A stretch of DNA of 64,000 nucleotides from Siphonodentalium dalli (GCA_032622095.1 CP136063.1:30320987-30384986); one strand, 5' to 3'. Numbered from the stretch's first letter, positions 29,270 to 42,189 are shown. The notes: generated by a model not told the origin, from the letters alone. Numbers and translations are program-made.

Positions 29270-29298
29270 GTATGGCACGGCCCGGTGCCGTGCCATAC
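29270..29298 (+). repeat. Perfect 12-bp-stem hairpin between A2 and B2
   Basis: GTATGGCACGGC (29270-29281), loop CCGGT, GCCGTGCCATAC (29287-29298), followed by a T run. It is the most stable small hairpin in the element and lies in the unique spacer between the two 3' repeats. Confidence 0.7.
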
Positions 29299-29316
29299 CT
29301 TTTTTGGTTTAGGCGG

Positions 29317-29497
29317 GTGGCGTGGTACACCCAGGTTGCATATTGTTCAATCGGGGCCGCGCCACATGCCGATGGTTGTCTTAATTTCGGTAATTCGATT
29401 AAAGAATTGCCATTACGCAAATATGTCTTAGTCTTTAATTATTTAGCCCAACAGTGGTACCCAGGGAATTGTCGTAAAGTAGGGAGATAGGATATAA
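29317..29497 (+). repeat. Split direct repeat B2
   Basis: Identical to B1 and ends the element. The flank ATAACTGTTTACCATTTTT resumes the zinc-finger 3' flank, as in the uninterrupted copy at 37483. Confidence 0.9.
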
Positions 29498-30640
29498 ATA
29501 ACTGTTTACCATTTTTGTGAAACAAAACAATTCATCTAGTAATATCAATATCACCCAATTATTCTTTGAAAAATCAGGGTATGATTTCACCTGGATAAGT
29601 GGTGGTTAAAAAACTAATATTGGAACAGCCGAGTCTGTATTTAGTGTGTCCGACCTTTGCAGGTGAATTTAATAACAGTATTCTGCAAGGTGGACTAACA
29701 TCACCAAATTCACACTCGTGGTACTCATTTTCTAAAAAAAAACCTCATTTAAACAAATCTGAACCCTGGTCACCCAAGGCCCCTCCATACCAAATATAAG
29801 CTATATAGGCCCAATTTATTTTAAAGAATTACTATGGAGAGAAAAACAGCAATTGTTGATAGACTTGTAGATAGACATCCCAGCAGGCAGACGAGTGGAA
29901 GCCTGCCAGATAGAAGACAAATCCGATCCAATATATACCCTATTTTTTCTTTGAAAAATCAGGGTATGATTTCATCTGTATAAGTGGTGGTTAAGAATAT
30001 AATATGAAACAGCGAAGCCTGAATTAGTATGCCTGACATTTGCAGAATTAGGTTCATGTAACTAAAACAAAGTTTCTATTTGATACTTAGTATACTTCCC
30101 GAATATGGTGCCTAAGCAGAATTAGGTCTCTGGTGTGTTCGGTTATCATAGCCTGCTGTATTGGATGGCAACACTAAATTCACCCTCTGGTGGACATCAT
30201 TTTACAAATGTCAGACACACTATTTCCAGTTTTGAAGAAATCTATAAAGCCATTCACAGTACCGTTGTATGTCAGGAAAACCAATTCGTATCAGTCATCA
30301 CCTAACCTGAGGAGCAGCAATTTGTTGTTAAATTGCTAGCAGTTGTTTATATAAACCAGCCAGATGACATATATTATTATAATCTAAATTAGTGACGTGT
30401 GTCTTTGCCGATATACCTGCTTTTGTGATGGGAAGAGGTATTAATTACATTGGGAGATGATAAGGGTTGGAAGGGATGTCGTTGATGGCAGGGTAGGGTG
30501 GTGTGGGCCATGGTCATGGTGTGGGAGGGGGTGGTGTGGGTTAATGTTTCAATAATTTCATTAGAGTAGTTCCGTTAACTACCTATGGTAGTAAAATGTA
30601 CGATTGTCTGTTTACATACATGTGCTGAATATATTTCTCT
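29498..30640. repeat. Zinc-finger flank, then diverged direct repeats
   Basis: After the flank, TCTTTGAAAAATCAGGGTAT plus ATAAGTGGTGGTTAA and GAACAGC-like words occur at 29562-29640 and again at 29952-30020. Other words (TTCACCCTC-GTGGAC, AAATGTCAGACACACTA) recur near 30180-30215 and in the block at 31980-32210. A G-rich stretch lies at 30480-30540. No gene recognised. Confidence 0.45.
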
Positions 30641-31860
30641 CTCTTATAGAAGATAGGACTGGTCGACAACTATTAGACATTGTCGTTGATATCTACTCTG
30701 GTTACGCAAATAAAGATTATGTTGCACCCGTTTTAAAATATGGGAACTATGTTATGTTCTGACGGGGAACTTCAAAGCATTCAACACACAAAACAAGGAA
30801 TATATTTCATTGTTCCATAATAATATATTTCACTGTAGGGCACATGGTCCCAATTCCAGATTGCATGATTTTTGCCACGTTTGGAGTCGATATCGCAATT
30901 GACACATTGCATTGATTACCCAGAAGAAATTCCACGACTATAAAGGATGCAAATCACATTTGGCTCAACAATTTGATATAGTTCATGCACGAGCTGGGAC
31001 CTGCACTTACTGTGGAATACTGGTCCATTATTATTGCTGAGGAACAGGTATTATCTAAGAAATATATTGTAGCTGCAATGTTTGTATCAATTATTATCAA
31101 CTTTCCTGTCACAACGTGAACATGATTTGAAGTGGTGAATTATTATCTATATACGGACGTAGTCAGAGTAGAGATTCATGACATGCAATGATCTAGCCAA
31201 ATATATGACCTCCCTGGCAGGGGAGGGTCGATAAAATACCAGACACAAGGCTGGTGTGTGGGTGTGACGGCCGGAAAAGGTGAGTAATGCAATTTTCTCA
31301 TGCTGTCCTTTATTAGTGGTATATGTACTCTTATATACACAAACATTTAATATTTAGAGCATATATAACTGCACTTTGGTGTCTATATATGGTCTAATTG
31401 CGGTTCAAATGCAAGCATTCTGGCAAATATAACTCGAAATTGCAACTAGACTTCACAGCAGATCCTTGGGTATGAAATACTCTTGTAGTTGTGTATTGTG
31501 TAGTAATGTGGTAACTGACTGGAGGGCCAAAATCACACAACAGACAAGTAATTCTAAACAGGGACTGTTAAAATTTGTGGCCATTTCGGTCCTACAGTTT
31601 AACCCAAGGTAGGAAAATATGGACTGTTACTGGTTGAAAAATAAAATGGAGCACTATCAGGCATGAAATTTCTACCAAATTATGGGGGGGGGGTCAAAAC
31701 CCCACCCCTCTAAACTCCCTGTCCCATTACCCCCACCCAGACAGCTTAGTAATCAAGAGGAATTTGTACGTTAGTATACATGTACTAGTATCCAAAAGCA
31801 CAGGTAGGATGGCTTGTTGATAATTAAATTTCTTATCTCCGCCCATATTTGAACAAACGT
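30641..31860. other. Non-coding; one exon-like frame
   Basis: 30651-30762 reads EDRTGRQLLDIVVDIYSGYA and on to KYGNYVMF and a stop, after a pyrimidine-rich TCTCTCTTATAG that could be a splice acceptor. I recognise no family and nothing supports upstream exons, so I leave it uncalled. Otherwise AT-rich with nothing recognised. Confidence 0.35.
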
Positions 31861-32260
31861 GAATCCCCTATGAGATTCATTCATTTGATAATTTCAGGTG
31901 GTAGATAGTTGGTAGATAGTTGAACTGAACTGATTTTCCTAAAATAACTCCAAATCTGAACAAATCTAAACCCTAGTCGCCGAAGGACCCTCCATACCAA
32001 ACATAAGCTAAATATGCCCGATGGTTCTTGAGAAGAAGAATATGTAAGTAGAAATGTCAATTTAAGACCCTTTTTACTTCCCCGAAGATGAGGCCTAAGT
32101 AAAATGAGGACCCTGACTAGTGTAGTTGGTGGTGTTAGCCTGTTGTCCAGGGTAGCATAACAAAATTCACCCTCCGTGGACCGCATTCTGCAAATGTCAG
32201 ACACACTAAATTGAGGTTTGAGAACAACAGTTTGTTTTGATTTGCTGGCTAAGCATTTGT
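31861..32260. repeat. Dispersed repeat related to 29740-30230 and 33780-33900
   Basis: Shares AATCTGAACAAATCTAAACC, GGACCCTCCATACCAAA-ATAAGCTAAAT, GGTTCT-GA-AAGAAG, TTCACCCTC-GTGGAC and CAAATGTCAGACACACTA with the other two places. The 127-codon minus frame here lies over the repeat and is not called. Confidence 0.5.
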
Positions 32261-32519
32261 TCACACATGTCAGCCTAATAATATCTCAATTGATAACTGT
32301 GTATTTATATTAACCCTATTTCTATGTCTGTAGCTAATACAATTGACTGAATCTGCTGGTGGGGGGATCCTGTAAATTAGGAGATGAGATGGTGTGGGAT
32401 GCTGTTGGTTGGGGACAGGTGGTGGTCTGGGTCATGTGGGGGGATGGAGAGAGAAAGTTTCCATGATTTCATTAAATATTTTCATAACTCTGCGGATGTT
32501 ACAACAGTGTCAGTTTTTC

Positions 32520-33690
32520 TAATTTTTAACGAGAGGCCGATCACGATCGGCTAATATTTAACCCATACCTTGGCGATATTGATCAGCTATTTTCAGTTCG
32601 GACGTGAAAATCCGTGAGCCATAACTCCGTTTAAAATATAAAAAAATGGATCAAACCCGAATTCGAACTTTAACTGTATTTTGGGCTGAGGAACTCACAT
32701 ACACAATTTACATACATCTCAATAAAATAAGATATATCAGATGAAAGGTATTTTACTAAGTATCAGGAATGTTGAGAATTAAATGTTCATTTTAACCACT
32801 AAAAATCCATACAAGTCAAAGGGATATAATACGAGAATGATTACATGAAAATATACAAAAGCACAAATTGATGACAATGGTTAACAATTTTAACTCAATA
32901 AAATCAGGTGACTGTACAAGTTATGTCACTTGTACACTACAGTGATATGTTAAATAAGAGAGCTATTTGGAAATACAATAAACAACAGATGGCTCTATGT
33001 CCAATTACACCTTCCACTCTGTGCTGACAATATGCTGGTTACAAATAACTCTAATTTCCAATAATACAGGTTAATCTATTCTCTCTCAGAGCTAACTGAT
33101 ATCACAGGTGTTAGCTGCAATTGTTCTATTAGATAAGCATAAAGATATCCAATCTGTCCAATCCTTAGCTAAAAGGATCATAACTCTGGTATAAAAAACT
33201 GGTTCTAACCCACATTCAAACCAAATTTGGTTCCTATCAGATGGAAACTGGTTGATTTATCGAAAGATGCATGAATTATATATCAAAGGGCCACAACTCC
33301 ATTAAAAATAATCTGGTCAAACCCATATTCGAACTCTAGCTGTTTTTTAGATAGAGAAACTCACATACCAAATTTGGTTCTCATCAGATAATTGTATCCC
33401 TTATCGTAGCATCCATGAATTCTAAATCGAAAAAGGGCCCTAACTCCGTAAAAAAAAAACTCGGATCAAACCCATATTCGAACTCGATATGTATTTTGGT
33501 TTGAGAAACTCATATACAAAATTTGGTTCTGATCAACTAGAAAATGTTTGAGTTGTCGCACCATGCGCAAATTGATTCTGGAGAGACAGACATACGACGG
33601 TCGGACGGACTAAAGGAGAGTGGTCAATCCGGACGTTGACCTTATGTGTACCATACTATGGCACGGGTACACATAATTTTTTTTTTTTAA
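32520..33690. repeat. Repeat with 3-4 diverged ~130-150-bp units and an A/T-rich end
   Basis: Units near 32620-32780, 33165-33260, 33285-33400 and 33420-33545 each carry ATAACTCCGT-TAAAA-like, GGATCAAACCCATATTCGAACT and CAAATTTGGTTCT-ATCAG words. It ends ACAGACATACGACGGTCGGA, GGCACGGGTACACATAATTT and a long T run, so it looks like one retroposed or satellite-like element of about 1.2 kb. Confidence 0.5.
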
Positions 33691-33699
33691 ATAATAATA

Positions 33700-34120
33700 A
33701 TTGTTTTTGTATGTTAAATTGATCAAGGAGTTCAATCTGAATTATTATTTTGTTTTTATATATTTTTTTGGATTTATGTCCCTGTGTCACCCCTATTTGA
33801 CCCAGTGACTCCATTTTGAAAAGATCTGAATCCCAGTCATTCAAGGACCCTCCACACCAAATATAAGCTAAATCAGCCAAATGGTTCTAGACAAGAAGTC
33901 GTTATCATAATTACCCAAGAGGAATATAGTTATGGCCCTGGTGACCTCAATTTGAACCAATCTAAATGTGAGTCCTCTAGGGAACATCCACATCAAATAT
34001 GAACCCATTCGGTCTTATAGTTCAAAAGAAGATGTTTAAAGAATTGTTGACAGACGGATGGACGGACGAGGAGTGGTGAATATAACTCCACTGGAGAATT
34101 CCTCTCAGGTGAGCTAAACA
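33700..34120 (+). repeat. Dispersed repeat ending CTCAGGTGAGCTAA (mollusc-like)
   Basis: Starts with CCCTGTGTCACCCCTATTTG and GACCCTCCACACCAAATATA, and ends with GACAGACGGATGGACGGACG, then CCTCTCAGGTGAGCTAAAC. From memory, this type of ending is very common in mollusc genomes. It is the main basis for the organism guess. Confidence 0.5.
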
Positions 34121-34640
34121 AGACAGTCAATTACTCTGGGTCGCTCAACAGACTGAGAAGACTGGGACTGAGTTTGAAAACAACACTCTTTCCACCCAAT
34201 TTTGCTGGAAAATTTAATCAGCGTAATTGTATATTCGAGCTATCATAATAAATATTCTCATTATGAAAATTCCATCTGTTTTAGTTAAAACTCGAACGGT
34301 CTGTGAAATTATTTATGAAATCCATTTTGTAATGAGTCAAAGTAAGACAGCAACCCCGTCTCACTGTCGCCTCGCCCCTGTTGAATTCAAATCATTGATC
34401 CAGATATCAATCACATAAACATAAGGGCAAGTATAACGTCGGCCAATGAAACAATCAACATTCTCTCTTATCATAGAATTTATTATATCAATTTTGTTGC
34501 GGTTGGCTCACCATATTTTACCAGTTGATGTATTTAATTCTACCGGTAAAATAGCTTGCGATTACAAAACAAATTTGTCCAGAGTTTGTCACAGTCATTT
34601 TTAATCATATTCCGTGAAACTTGGCACAGATATCAACCAC
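34121..34640. other. Non-coding, nothing recognised
   Basis: AT-rich, no supported gene or repeat. Confidence 0.4.
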
Positions 34641-34644
34641 AATG

Positions 34645-34905
34645 ATAACATGTGCGCCTGCGATTATGAGGTATGTTCTACTGTTTTGTTGTGGAGTTAT
34701 CCCCCTTTTTCGACTTAAGACAATTTTCAATACAGGGGTATTACTTTGTATGAGCTTTTTTTCCTATAAGAAACCTGTTTCCTGTGAGAAACTACGCACC
34801 TGCGATTATGAGGTCTGTCCGACATTTTGTTTTGGTTATCCCCCTTTTCGACTTAAACATGTTCAATGCAGGATACATGCACCTGCGATTTTGAAATCGC
34901 AAATA
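34645..34905 (+). repeat. Three diverged ~120-bp units upstream of zinc-finger gene 2
   Basis: CACCTGCGATTATGAGGT-TGT and variants at about 34650, 34796 and 34877, each of the first two followed by TTATCCCCCTTTTTCGACTTAA-like sequence and TTCAAT-CAG. The last unit runs into the conserved 5' block of the zinc-finger family. Confidence 0.55.
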
Positions 34906-35673
34906 TGTTCGATGTGTTCAGTTTGGTTTCTGTTTCAGTTCTGTTTATCTGTCGATATCGTCTGCTGTTCTCGAGCCGAGAGTTCCGGTTCACTTACCGG
35001 CACAAACTTATCGCCGTCTCTGGTTCCGGTTACTTCAGATTGAATTATCTCTCATTGATCAGAAACCTGATTTAACAACATCTTGTCTGTATTCGCTGAA
35101 GTATCCAAACAGTAGAACGACAGACTACTTGATTTCCCATTTGAAGAGTGGTACGTGTATGTTGTGGCTCTCAAATGCCCGGCATTGTAGACTCACGTGT
35201 AGGCTGTGTATTCATCTATCGTTTGGTGAATGGTGCTTCTAAACACAACCGCATATTAAGACGCATGTTTATTTCACACAATACGATATTTCCACAGTGC
35301 TTTGTTCGATCGGTGCGTGTTCCTTCATTAACGTGACCTGTATTATTTATATTTACACTGTGCTGTATATGTCTGCATCTGTATCATATACGTCCGAGAT
35401 CGCAAGCTGTATCATATACCTCCGAGATCCCAATTTGTATCATATACGACCGAGTTCCCAATCTGGTTATTGCAAGGCGATGGGAGGAGCGCTAATGTAG
35501 GTATACCAGAGCCGCTATGAACGATTCAAATCAGCGGCGTTGACTGTATCGTCATTCAGTTTGTGCTAATGGAATTCGGTTCGAATTAGGTCAGATTTTC
35601 TCTATATATAGATATAGCCACTTCACGAGATATACAGCCGATATATAGGACTACGTGTATCTTACAATTGCAC
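34906..35673 (+). promoter_or_regulatory. Conserved 5' block of zinc-finger gene 2
   Basis: Nearly collinear with 51093-51801 and in part with 40190-40460. Landmarks in order: TTTCTGTTTCAG, TCTCGAGCCGAGAG, AAACTTATCGCC, CATTTGAAGAGTG, AACACAACCGCATATTAAGA, TGTTCGATCGGTGCGTGTTC, GCTAATGGAATTCGGTTCGA, CTCTATATATAGATA. TTTCTGTTTCAG looks like a splice acceptor where the similarity begins, and TATATATAG near 35606 lies in a TATA-like setting about 70 bp before the start codon. It contains three head-to-tail 28-bp units TGTATCATATACGTCCGAGA (35381-35465). Promoter versus 5' UTR/intron cannot be decided by eye. Confidence 0.5.
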
Positions 35674-36480
35674 ATGATGGGGGATGCTAACCTGAATGAA
35701 CATGAGATCACCCACACAGGGAATAAACGACACCATTGTCACGTATGTGGGAAATGGTTCACACGATCGAGCAGCTTGGTGAAACATAAGATAATCCACA
35801 CCGGAGATAAGCCTTACCATTGTGATATATGCCGGAAGTCATTTAATCAATCGAGCCACTTGGTGAATCATAAGAGAATCCACACCGGGGATAAGCCTTA
35901 CCATTGTGATATATGTGGAAAATCGTTCACTCGATTAAGCCACTCGGTGATACATGAGAGAATCCACACCGGGGATAAGCCTTATTGGTGTGATATATGC
36001 GGGAAATCATTTAATACATCGAGCCACTTGGTGACACATACGAGAATCCACACCGGAGATAAGCCTTACCATTGTGATATATGCGGAAAATCATTTATAA
36101 CATCGAGCCACTTGGTGACACATAAGAGAGTCCACGCCGGAGATAAGCCTTACCGTTGTGATATATGCGGGAAATCATTTAGCATATCGAGCAATGTTGC
36201 GGCACATAAGAGAATCCACACCGGGGATAAGCCTTACCATTGTGATATATGTGGAAAATCGTTCACTCGATTAAGCCAGTCGGTGATACATGAGAGAATC
36301 CACACCGGGGATAAGCCTTATTGGTGTGATATATGCGGGAAATCATTTAATACATCGAGCTACTTGGTGACACATAAGAGAATCCACACCGGGGATGAAC
36401 CGTACCATTGTGATATATGCGGGAAATCATTTAATCAATCGGGCACCTTGACGAAACATAAGATGATCCACACCGTATAG
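35674..36480 (+). CDS. C2H2 zinc-finger protein, 9 fingers (zinc-finger gene 2)
   Basis: Start taken at ATG 35674; a second ATG follows directly. The frame codes about 268 residues. The N-terminus (MMGDANLNEHEITHTGNKRH) holds only the back half of a finger (L-X2-H-X3-H plus linker), so an upstream exon or a truncated origin is likely. Nine full C-X2-C-X12-H-X3-H fingers follow at 28-residue spacing with TGDKP linkers. Fingers 3-4 and 7-8 are near duplicates (TRLSHSVIHE then [14 protein letters not shown]), a two-finger unit copied within the gene. Helix positions are little varied; fingers 3 and 7 have Ser where the hydrophobic Leu of the helix normally stands. No KRAB, BTB, SCAN or other effector domain is seen. 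The stop (TAG, 36478) follows a truncated linker HTV, next to a MITE remnant. Expected role: nuclear sequence-specific DNA binding, target unknown. Confidence 0.75.
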   Translation: MMGDANLNEHEITHTGNKRHHCHVCGKWFTRSSSLVKHKIIHTGDKPYHCDICRKSFNQSSHLVNHKRIHTGDKPYHCDICGKSFTRLSHSVIHERIHTGDKPYWCDICGKSFNTSSHLVTHTRIHTGDKPYHCDICGKSFITSSHLVTHKRVHAGDKPYRCDICGKSFSISSNVAAHKRIHTGDKPYHCDICGKSFTRLSQSVIHERIHTGDKPYWCDICGKSFNTSSYLVTHKRIHTGDEPYHCDICGKSFNQSGTLTKHKMIHTV

Positions 36481-36531
36481 ATAAGTTCACTTTGTGACAT
36501 TTAAAGATGCATTATCTCTTTAAGTAACAGG
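36474..36531 (+). mobile_element. MITE-end remnant inside the zinc-finger array
   Basis: 36501-36528 is the terminal part of the TTAA MITE (TTAAAGATGCATTATCTCTT, then TAAGTAAC). It is preceded by GTTCACTTTGTGACA, the same kind of sequence that precedes the MITE after array 4 (TTCGTGACG at 52970). Finger coding resumes at once at GGAGATAAGCC. Confidence 0.7.
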
Positions 36532-37500
<969 letters not shown>

Positions 37501-38328
37501 ATTGCACATTAGCTTAACTATATTGACTTGTTGTTGTATTTCGACTATGAATTGTATCAAACATGGCGATTATATAAAATGAAACGTAAGACTGGTGGCA
37601 AAAATGTCAATAGACATTCTAATATTGCGTCAAATGTTTCCATATTGCCTAAGTTTGTGATGAATAACAGCGATAATGGTATTTTTCTTTTGTTTTTGGT
37701 ATTCGATAATTGACTGTGCCGAGCAAATTAGCAGATGCAACAAGTGAAAACAAATCGTATTTTTTTTCTTCAAATAAACATTAATCTCACTCGCGGAACC
37801 GTGTGTGGCGGGAACCAGTTGGATGAATAAAACAATTGATAAACGCGAGCCAGTGGTTTCTTTCCAGAGAGCACTCGAAGAAATAATCTGGATCAGTCTG
37901 ATAAAAATCAATCATCCGGATCAGTCTGATAAAAATCAATCATCCGGATCAGTCTGATAAAAATCAAGACTCCGTCTCATTGCTTTCAACTGCGTCTGAC
38001 GACACTCGCGTGGAATCTGATTTCAGAGACCAAGGGGAAATTCTCATTTTTGTAACAGAAAAACTCATTAATATTCATTGCGACACACACATAAATCTAC
38101 AAAACTGCGCCAGAGGTCATGTAAACATAGCTTTTGTTCAATTTACATTCACTTTTTGAAAATATATTTGGCTTTAGGAGCATGATGTTCCTACATATGA
38201 TGAAGTATAGCTAACAGTTGCTGGATCAAAGTTTTTTATTTTTGCCCTGGAGCATTTTGCACAAATTACACATTTCGAGGTGGCATTAATCAATACAAAA
38301 TGGCGGCCGTCGCCAACAATCATTTTTG
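37501..38328. repeat. Non-coding with a triple 28-bp tandem repeat
   Basis: GGATCAGTCTGATAAAAATC plus ATCATCC occurs three times head to tail at 37889-37968. Nothing else recognised; 38324-38328 provides one side of the solo-LTR target duplication. Confidence 0.5.
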
Positions 38329-39452
38329 TGTAGTAGAGCACAGGGGTGGGTCTTAAGTGAACCATGTCGCTATATTACAAAACATTTATGAAGCTCTGAG
38401 TCTAAACATCTGGCAGGGTCTATGGAAACACTAAGCGTACCTTAAAAGTCTTCTATATATTTATTCATCCTCATATCAAACGGAACACATCCAACAAGCA
38501 TCACAACATGGATGACGATATCACAACACATCTATAGGCTAGCTTGACAGCAACATCACATCGAGCATCCAACATCAATCGAGAGATGTCCAACGAAATA
38601 ACCAACATCAAAAAGGACCCTGGTGAACAAATAACTAGGTTATAGTTGCTGCCGAATAAATATCCAGTATGGATATAAATAAATATGTGAAATGTGATTG
38701 TGTCAAAAACCAACTTCCATATTGTCGATATAAACAACTATTTGACGAACAGTTAGAAATAAAACCTACATGCTAGTATAAAAGGGAGATTACAACGCAG
38801 CGTGCGATTTCCACATCCCTATACTACATGTATTGGGCAAATATATATTGCAAATGTGACATAACTCTAAACTTTCAAACGAAGACGATAGCATAATTAA
38901 AAACATTATAATAACGGGTAAAAACATATAACAGAATATAACATACCACACTTGAAAAGCATAGATCAGATGTCATAACGTAGTATTCATCTTATACTTC
39001 TTAACTTCTACATTCTTCAAGGCATTTGAAGAATTTACGATAAACACTTAGTGTGTTCCGACGGAACGATGTGAACTCCCCGAACGCTAAATTTCAACCG
39101 AAAAGCGCGGCGAATAAGCTTACCTGTGATTGGCTAAGACACCTTAGTGTCCGACAGTTAAATCTCAGATTGGGCGATAAATAAAGGTAGAGAAATAGAC
39201 TAATGGATGAGAATTTGGGCGTAGATAGAAATACGAAATAGCAAGATACAGAACAGGTATGCGACTGGAAACGGGAAGTGTAAAGAACGGAATAGCGCGG
39301 AATGGAACGAAATGAGCCCAGTACGCGGAATGAAATGATAATGCGGTTATAAAATGTATATTAGTGAGTTAGGTATAATAACTTAGTTAGTATACATGTG
39401 TAGCTATAATAAAGGCATATACTGCTTTTGTATATAAAATAGCACTGTCACA
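38329..39452 (-). mobile_element. Solo LTR, same Ty3/Gypsy family as the element at 54653
   Basis: Read on the minus strand it starts TGTGACAGTGCTATTTTATA at 39452 and ends CTCTACTACA at 38329. It matches the LTR 54653-55797 along its length with moderate divergence. TTTG on both sides (38325-38328, 39453-39456) is a 4-bp target duplication. No internal region remains, as expected after LTR-LTR recombination. Older than the full element. Confidence 0.85.
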
Positions 39453-39539
39453 TTTGGACACTGCTGACCTTTGAATTATGAATAAATTATTCTACTTTAG
39501 GTAATTTAATCTATTTTTAGATTGGGCTGAAAAAGTTGA

Positions 39540-39700
39540 TTAGTATATCTCATATTCGCATACGTATACCCGAGGTCGTTTCGCTTCCGCGGCTTTTAAT
39601 TGAAAGAAGCCTTTACGGACAGCGGTCTTTAGTTCATATTGATTATGTTGTACCAACACAACTATTTAAAATTTGATATATATAGATAATCCACCTTTAA
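39540..39700 (+). mobile_element. TTAA MITE, right-end fragment
   Basis: 39590-39700 carries TTTACGGACAGCGGTCTTTA, ACAACTATTTAAAATTTGAT and the terminus GATAATCCACCT-TTAA. The left part is diverged or missing. Confidence 0.6.
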
Positions 39701-39913
39701 TGTCACATATTTATCATTATTTCATGACTATAATTTACTTGGGAATTCGCAATGTAAATGAACTTGATTGTACATCGGCAATTATTGTAAATATTTGTTT
39801 ATATTTATCTGCAGGTAAAATATAATAAATCGTGTTACACAGCAAGAGGCGTGGAAACACGGCAAGAGGCGTGGTCTGAAAACACGCAGGGCAGTTTCAA
39901 TATACATATGTCA
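39701..39913. other. Spacer between two MITE fragments
   Basis: Contains a short direct repeat AGCAAGAGGCGTGG / GGCAAGAGGCGTGG near 39841-39872. Nothing else recognised. Confidence 0.35.
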
Positions 39914-40185
39914 TTCAAATATGGATTATCTCGTTAAATAACAAATTTGAAATAGTTGCGGGGGCATAAAATATTAACTTTGAATTGAAGACCCCTGTCT
40001 GGAAATGCTTCTATCAATTAATATTTATTTTATTTCGAATATTTTATAATGAAATGAGAATATAAACTGGGACACTTTATTTGTCTATTTTTGGAACAGA
40101 CCATTCGCGCGATACACATGTCGATTGATAGAATTATGTCGCTCATATAGCTACGCATCGAACGTCAAATGTTTGATTGTATTGT
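39914..40185 (+). mobile_element. TTAA MITE, left-half fragment joined to zinc-finger copy 3
   Basis: Starts near ATGGATTATCTCGTTAAATA and follows the family through AGACCCCTGTCTGGAAATGC, GGGACACTTTATTTGTC and ACGCATCGAACGTCAAATG. It then passes directly into the zinc-finger 5' block at TTGGTTTCTGTTTCAG. The junction lies inside the MITE, not at its end. Confidence 0.65.
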
Positions 40186-40500
40186 TTTATTGGTTTCTGT
40201 TTCAGTTCTTTTTATCTGCCAATATCGTCTGTTGTTCTCGAGCCGAGAGATCCGGTTCACTTTCCGACACAAGCTTATCGCCCCTCTTGTTTCGGTCACT
40301 TCACATTGAATTATCCCTCATTGATCAGAAACCTAATTTTACTCACATGACGACTGTGTATTCATCTATCGTTTCATGATTGGTGCTTCTAAACACAACT
40401 ACATATTTAGACGCACGTTTATTCCACAGAATAGGATATTTCCATCGTCCTTTGTTTGAATAATACTCGATCCTATTCTACACGATAAATATTCACGAGA
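40186..40500 (+). promoter_or_regulatory. Shortened 5' block of zinc-finger copy 3
   Basis: Has TTTCTGTTTCAG, TCTCGAGCCGAGAG, AAGCTTATCGCC, GATCAGAAACCTAATTT and a GTGCTTCTAAACACAAC word in the same order as the other copies. It lacks the middle and the TATA-like end. The start-codon region of the paralogs is missing. Confidence 0.5.
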
Positions 40501-41962
<1,462 letters not shown>

Positions 41963-42189
41963 ATAACGCGATGATAAATCAAACCTTTCCGTATGAGGAA
42001 ACTGTGTGTTATTTTACTAAATCTTTATTTGTCATGTCCGTTATTATGAATAGGTTAATGTCCCGGATACTGCTTTGTACATTATACACGGCAGTCAATT
42101 GTTTTTTCGCCTGTTTGCTTTTGTTTCGTTAACAAGGGGCTGTAGGTAAGTTTGTAATTTTATTGATATTTTTTTTCCGAGTTCTGAAT
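41963..42189. other. Unrelated sequence after array 3
   Basis: The last zinc-finger frame stays open for about 60 residues into this non-repeat sequence, by chance as far as I can tell. Nothing recognised. Confidence 0.35.

Larger units (their letters stand above)
23666..29497 (+). mobile_element. Tyrosine-recombinase retroelement with split direct repeats (Ngaro/PAT-like), incomplete
   Basis: Terminal layout A1 (23666-23893) ... B1 (28790-28970) - A2 (28971-29198) ... B2 (29317-29497). A1/A2 differ at one of 228 positions and B1/B2 are identical over 181. This split-direct-repeat order is diagnostic of Ngaro/PAT-type members of the DIRS order, which integrate with a tyrosine recombinase and leave no target duplication. 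A recombinase C-terminal segment is readable near 27557-27692, in the expected 3' position. The paralogous flank at 37470-37490 preserves the empty site CACAGAT/ATAACTG, fixing both ends and confirming no target duplication. Reverse transcriptase and RNase H are not recognisable, so the copy looks broken or non-autonomous. Near-identical repeats indicate a young insertion. Confidence 0.75.

Noticed and set aside
30651-30762. Exon-like frame after a pyrimidine-rich acceptor
   Set aside because: Only 37 residues, no family recognised and no partner exon.
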